From JARRKU01 sp963675565 (GTDB lineage: Bacteria > Desulfobacterota > Desulfobacteria > Desulfobacterales > Desulfosarcinaceae): 64,000 nucleotides of DNA. Each line of letters starts with the position of its first letter. Positions within the stretch are counted from its first letter, which is position 1. Location of the stretch: assembly GCA_963675565.2 (NCBI GenBank), contig CAXXYD010000004.1:248001-312000 (forward strand), given 5' to 3'. A program made the translations under genes and the position numbers. Below are positions 60,541 to 64,000 of this stretch, one piece after another. The notes under the pieces were generated by a model that was not told the DNA's origin, made no database searches, and worked only from the letters and a program-made list of their open reading frames with translations.

Positions 60541-60618
60541 GGCAGGTTCCTTTTTCCAATGGGTGGTGTAATGACTTTAGGTATAAGTATCGATCGATTG
60601 TTTGGCAAACGATTCAAT

Positions 60619-62247
60619 TCATCGTTTCAGGTGATGGTACGCCGGCAGGGTGGTCAGACGGGTGTCTTCCACAGGGTGACCGACGGTGAAATGATAAAGG
60701 CTCTGGTCGGCATCATCCTCGATCCCCAGAAGATCGTGCACAGGATCGTCGAAGAAACAGCCGATCCCGGTACCGCGGATTCCCCGGGCTTCGGCTTCAA
60801 GATAGAGCACCTGGCCGATCATGCCGCATTCCCAGAAAAGGCGCCGGTAGTGGTCGGGGGATTGTCGGATGCGGTCCTGGAAACGGGCAATCATGGCCAC
60901 GGCAAAAGCGCTGCTGCCGGCAATCTCCTGATGGCAGCTCAATTCCATGGCCTCAAATGCAACGTCCGCCTCTTGAAGCAGCCACAGGGGCATTTGGCTA
61001 TGGGCGGGCGCCCAATGATATTGATTCTGCCACGCTTTCCGGCAGCGATCCCCGGCCGTCGCATCACGGCCCAGCAAATAGAGCCCCGGCGCCAGGCCCT
61101 CCACCCGGTGTACAAAAAACAGCAGGTTGACATCGGGTGCGGACAAACCCACGCTGAACGGCGGTGTATCCAGCCGGAAAAGGGTGCGGCTGATCATGGC
61201 AAAAAAAGTCGATGCGGTGATGGACCTGCCGGGATTGTAACGGACTGCGCTGCGGCGCCGGAAAAGGATCGCCGCTGCGGATTCATCAACGCGCGCTGTG
61301 GTCAACGGCGCTGCCGCCGCAGGGTCGGTGCCGGATGGGTTCGGCCGTGTCACCGGTTTGCGGGCGGCCTCGGTGACCGTATCGATAATGGGCCAGCTCA
61401 CGACCTTCCGGCTCAAGCGATTAGGATGTCCGGCGAACGAGAGTCCGGCAAAAAAGGTTTCCCAGTTTTCAGGCAGCTGGGGCGAAACAGGGCGCCCGGA
61501 AGGTGCCGTGGAAACCCAGCAGATCAAATCAGGGTGTTCGACCCCACCGGAAGGCCATGTCATTTGGGTAAAACCCAACAGGGTTTCAATTTGATGGTCC
61601 CCTGCCCCGGCCAGGCAATTGGCCTGCCATCCCTGCAGACGAGCGGCAAAGGAAAGGGCCGCCAAAGCGTGACCGGCATCCAGATTACAGTACCGGAAGG
61701 CGCGCTCTCCGTACTTCCATGATTCGCGCCAGAAGATCGTGGTCAGTGCCACAAGAAAGCCGGGGCCGCCGAAATGGTCCTCCAAAGGGCGCCAGCAGCC
61801 TTGCGGCAACGCGGCACGCCGTTCCAGGCAATGCAGCAATGGTGAATAATGAAAAACACCACCGCCGGCTTCAGGGAAAACAGGTAGAATCAAATGCCCC
61901 TCTGTAGGATGCAAGTTCCCGGATGACGGGTTGATACGCAGCGACCAGCGACTGGCCCCGGCCGCTTTCCACGCTGAAAGTCCGAGGGAAAGTGATAAAA
62001 ATGTACCCACTGTATCGAGGTTCAGGGGAATTTGCGGGCGGGCTGCCGCAGAAAAAAGATCATCGTATGGGCCATCCGGATAATGGTCGCCCAGCGGCAG
62101 CGGCACCTGCTGCGCGCCGTCATAAAAACGAAACGGGTCGGGCTGGTTATCCCAATCCATCTCCCCTGCCGATCGCGCATAGCGATGGAAGTGGTGCTTG
62201 GTGGCCCGATGGTAGGCCAGGATGGTATCACAAGCCGTTGAACTCAT
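60619..62247 (-). CDS. SagB/ThcOx-type nitroreductase-family dehydrogenase
   Basis: 542 residues from ATG 62247, which overlaps the stop of the small gene upstream (a start at 62280 is less likely). The N-terminal motif ATKHHFHRYARSAGEMDWDNQPDPFR is diagnostic of the SagB/ThcOx group. Two nitroreductase-like halves are present: GLSAWKAAGASRWSLRINPSSGNLHPTEGHL (about 95-125) and a second unit in the C-terminal half (LFRRRSAVRYNPGRSITASTFFAMISRTL...). SagB oxidises azolines in peptide natural products, but no cyclodehydratase or precursor gene is here, so a different FMN-dependent role is likely. Confidence 0.85.
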   Translation of the reverse strand: MSSTACDTILAYHRATKHHFHRYARSAGEMDWDNQPDPFRFYDGAQQVPLPLGDHYPDGPYDDLFSAAARPQIPLNLDTVGTFLSLSLGLSAWKAAGASRWSLRINPSSGNLHPTEGHLILPVFPEAGGGVFHYSPLLHCLERRAALPQGCWRPLEDHFGGPGFLVALTTIFWRESWKYGERAFRYCNLDAGHALAALSFAARLQGWQANCLAGAGDHQIETLLGFTQMTWPSGGVEHPDLICWVSTAPSGRPVSPQLPENWETFFAGLSFAGHPNRLSRKVVSWPIIDTVTEAARKPVTRPNPSGTDPAAAAPLTTARVDESAAAILFRRRSAVRYNPGRSITASTFFAMISRTLFRLDTPPFSVGLSAPDVNLLFFVHRVEGLAPGLYLLGRDATAGDRCRKAWQNQYHWAPAHSQMPLWLLQEADVAFEAMELSCHQEIAGSSAFAVAMIARFQDRIRQSPDHYRRLFWECGMIGQVLYLEAEARGIRGTGIGCFFDDPVHDLLGIEDDADQSLYHFTVGHPVEDTRLTTLPAYHHLKR

Positions 62248-62414
62248 GGATCGGAACTTGTTTTTTTTCGGCAGTCGCAATGCATTTCATTGCAATGGGG
62301 ACAAATGTAGGTCTCATCCGGTCCGGGGTGTGCCGCAATCTGCCGGGCAACGATGCGCCAGGCAAGGAAAGCAAAAACGATCACAAAGAGAAGAATTAAT
62401 ACAGAAAGAAACAT
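62244..62414 (-). CDS. Small membrane protein with a Cys-rich tail
   Basis: 56 residues from ATG 62414 with an AAGGA site. One N-terminal transmembrane helix (MFLSVLILLFVIVFAFLAW) followed by a short cytoplasmic tail with YICPHCNEMHCDC, a possible metal-binding CxxC...CxC. The stop overlaps the SagB-like gene start by 4 nt, so it is its operon partner. No family was recognised. Confidence 0.6.
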   Translation of the reverse strand: MFLSVLILLFVIVFAFLAWRIVARQIAAHPGPDETYICPHCNEMHCDCRKKTSSDP

Positions 62415-62525
62415 CGCCGAAATCCTTGAATGAATGCGCCGGCAATCGAAAATCCCACCGCCGGTCGTGCCGGGCCAATGGGACAGCGTCGCCATGCGGC
62501 CCTACCGGCATGTTAAACCGCCGGG

Positions 62526-63437
62526 TCAATGGAGTGAACGCACAATATCCTCCAAAGCGCCATCGATGCCGGGAAACTCAAATTGGAACCCCGCCTCCAG
62601 GAGACTGGCCGGTATGGCGCGCTGGCTGCCGAGCAATACGCCGGCCAATTCTCCCATCATCGTTCTCAGTACAAATGCCGGAACAGCCAGTTTTGCCGGC
62701 CGGTCGAGTGCCGCACCCAATGCCCTGGCCATATCGCCGTTGCGCACCGGGTTTGGGGCGCACAGATTGAAAGGCCCCTTCAAATCGCCGCGGCTGGCAA
62801 GGAAAGCCAATGCACGAATCACATCACGAAGGTGGATCCAGGGGAACCACTGGTGCCCACCGCCCAATGGTCCGCCGACAAAAGATCGGAACGACGGGAT
62901 CATCTTGGAAAGCGCACCGCCGTCGGCGCCCAGCACGATGCCGAAACGGGCCAGAACCACACGCACTCCTTTTTTTTCAGCCGCCAGCGCAGCCGCCTCC
63001 CAGGCCTTTCCCAACCCGGCAAGAAAATCATTGCCGGCGGCGGCATCTTCAGCCAACTCCCGGTCACCGCAGTCGCCGTAATACCCCACAGCCGAAGTGC
63101 TGATCAGCACGGCGCTGCCGGAAGACGGCAGCGCTTCCACCACATGGCGTGTGGTTCGAATTCGGCTGTCGTAAATCTGGGCTTTGTATTTTCGGGACCA
63201 GCGACGGAATATGGTTCGCCCGGCCAGATTGAAAACCAGATCCGCACGGGCGACATGCTCCTGCCAGTCGCCGGCCGCCGTCGTATCCCCGCGGATATAG
63301 TGAAAACGGGAGTTCGCGCCGGGGTCGAAATGGGCACGGGTTCCCAGCGCAGTCACTTCGTGACCGGCATCAATGAGAAACCGGCCCAGGTGGCTGCCGA
63401 CAAATCCCGTGCCGCCGGTAATGACTGCCTTCACCAA
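62526..63437 (-). CDS. TIGR01777-family NAD-dependent epimerase (YfcH-like)
   Basis: 303 residues. N-terminal Rossmann motif ITGGTGFVGSHLGRFLIDAGHEV, then FNLAGRTIFRRWSRKYKAQIYDSRIRTTRHVV, STSAVGYYGDCGDRELAEDAAAG and the C-terminal DUF1731-type segment (VRNGDMARALGAALDRPAKLAVPAFVLRTMMGE). This is the YfcH/TIGR01777 epimerase group, whose substrate is mostly unknown. It is on the same strand as the enoyl-CoA hydratase upstream (78-nt gap). Confidence 0.88.
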   Translation of the reverse strand: MVKAVITGGTGFVGSHLGRFLIDAGHEVTALGTRAHFDPGANSRFHYIRGDTTAAGDWQEHVARADLVFNLAGRTIFRRWSRKYKAQIYDSRIRTTRHVVEALPSSGSAVLISTSAVGYYGDCGDRELAEDAAAGNDFLAGLGKAWEAAALAAEKKGVRVVLARFGIVLGADGGALSKMIPSFRSFVGGPLGGGHQWFPWIHLRDVIRALAFLASRGDLKGPFNLCAPNPVRNGDMARALGAALDRPAKLAVPAFVLRTMMGELAGVLLGSQRAIPASLLEAGFQFEFPGIDGALEDIVRSLH

Positions 63438-63515
63438 TTACCTCCGGGCAGGCACTTCGCCGGCCTCCCGCAAAACCCGAACCCGGGCAAGCTGGCCCAA
63501 ATCCCGTTGTAATGA

Positions 63516-64000
63516 TTAATTCTCATGGAATTTTCCCGACTCGATATATGCAACATCTTCAACATCGATGGCGTGCACAATGGCTGCATTCAAACGTGCC
63601 TTGAGTTCCTTGACGATGGGGCGTTTTTTATTGACCTGACGGGCAAAATCAAGCGCCGCGTCAAGCAGCTGATCTCCGGGAAAGAACGCCTCGACGATAT
63701 GGTACTCCTTGCACATCTGTGCAGTAAGGCGGGATCCGGTCAGCTGCATCCGCCTCAGGATCTGCTCGGGAATGGCGCTGCGCAATATGGCATTCATTCC
63801 CGGCAGGAAAGGGATGCTCAGGTCCACTTCGGGAAGACAGAAATAGCCCCGGTCCGAACGCATCAACCGGAAATCGAAGGCGCTGCTGAAAATGGCGCCG
63901 CCGGCAAATGCGTGCCCGGAAATGGCTGCTACGGTCATCAGCGGATAGGTCACCAGGCGCCTGAAAACATCGTTCAAATGGTAAAAAAAACGTTTGGAGG
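63516..64000 (-). CDS. Enoyl-CoA hydratase/isomerase family protein, 5' end outside the window
   Basis: About 161 C-terminal residues are visible; the frame continues past the window edge, so the true start lies beyond 64000. The crotonase-fold segment AAISGHAFAGGAIFSSAFDFRLMRSDRGYFCLPEVDLSIPFLPG contains the oxyanion-hole GHAFAGG and the family's LPEV region. It acts on CoA thioesters, probably in fatty-acid or branched-chain degradation. The substrate is unknown; the catalytic Glu in PEVD is present. Confidence 0.8.
   Translation of the reverse strand, partial: SKRFFYHLNDVFRRLVTYPLMTVAAISGHAFAGGAIFSSAFDFRLMRSDRGYFCLPEVDLSIPFLPGMNAILRSAIPEQILRRMQLTGSRLTAQMCKEYHIVEAFFPGDQLLDAALDFARQVNKKRPIVKELKARLNAAIVHAIDVEDVAYIESGKFHEN

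Noticed and set aside
1..64000. CRISPR arrays, integrases, insertion sequences, rRNA
   Set aside because: No regularly spaced repeats, transposase or integrase motifs or rRNA-like sequence were seen anywhere in the window.

Overview
The window reads as a GC-rich chromosome segment of an anaerobic Desulfobacterota (deltaproteobacterial) organism, most like the Desulfosarcina/Desulfococcus group. This is an inference from gene content: hgcAB mercury-methylation genes, an RnfB-GltD-like iron-sulfur flavoprotein, CstA, sigma-54 control and many diderm envelope genes. No rRNA, tRNA, CRISPR array, prophage or insertion sequence was seen. Gene density is high and operons are tight.

Layout. 1-2877 (minus): surE, a receiver/DHp protein, a YhaM-like nuclease and the start of tmk. 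3052-10010 (plus): lptD, then a heptose-nucleotide set (GHMP kinase, SDR epimerase, nucleotidyltransferase, GmhA-like isomerase), a NusG/UpxY-like antiterminator and an HU/IHF protein. 10116-15309 (plus): holB, a PSP1/RicT protein, metG and a penicillin-binding transpeptidase. 15398-22670 (plus): a kdnA/kdnB pair for 8-amino-Kdo, a very large GlmS-like protein and a class II aldolase. 22672-28517 (minus): an ArsA ATPase with two small partners, cstA behind a consensus sigma-54 promoter, and the RnfB-GltD fusion. 28822-32669 (minus): a CoA-transferase, hgcB, hgcA, an ArsR regulator with a palindromic operator, and a PNPOx-like protein.

32795-47108 (minus) is the most distinctive block. A sigma-54 activator gene is followed by a consensus -24/-12 promoter and then a run of exported proteins: a receiver-like protein, a lectin/DUF11 protein, three further DUF11-type or small exported proteins, a ~1,980-residue DUF11/OmpA/beta-barrel protein and an RlpA lipoprotein. 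It looks like one regulated surface-structure system.

47403-64000: a subtilisin-like protease with an inserted domain and a 31-bp perfect palindrome behind it, a universal stress protein, a glycerophosphodiesterase, mutY (overlapping it tail to tail), a HEAT-repeat response regulator, a MacAB/TolC-type efflux operon divergent from its CecR/TetR-like regulator, a rhodanese-ferritin fusion, a SagB-type oxidoreductase, a TIGR01777 epimerase and a partial enoyl-CoA hydratase.

Working together: LptD, the heptose genes and KdnAB all act on lipopolysaccharide. The ArsR-HgcA-HgcB genes form one transcription unit. The sigma-54 block appears to be a switchable extracellular matrix or adhesin apparatus.
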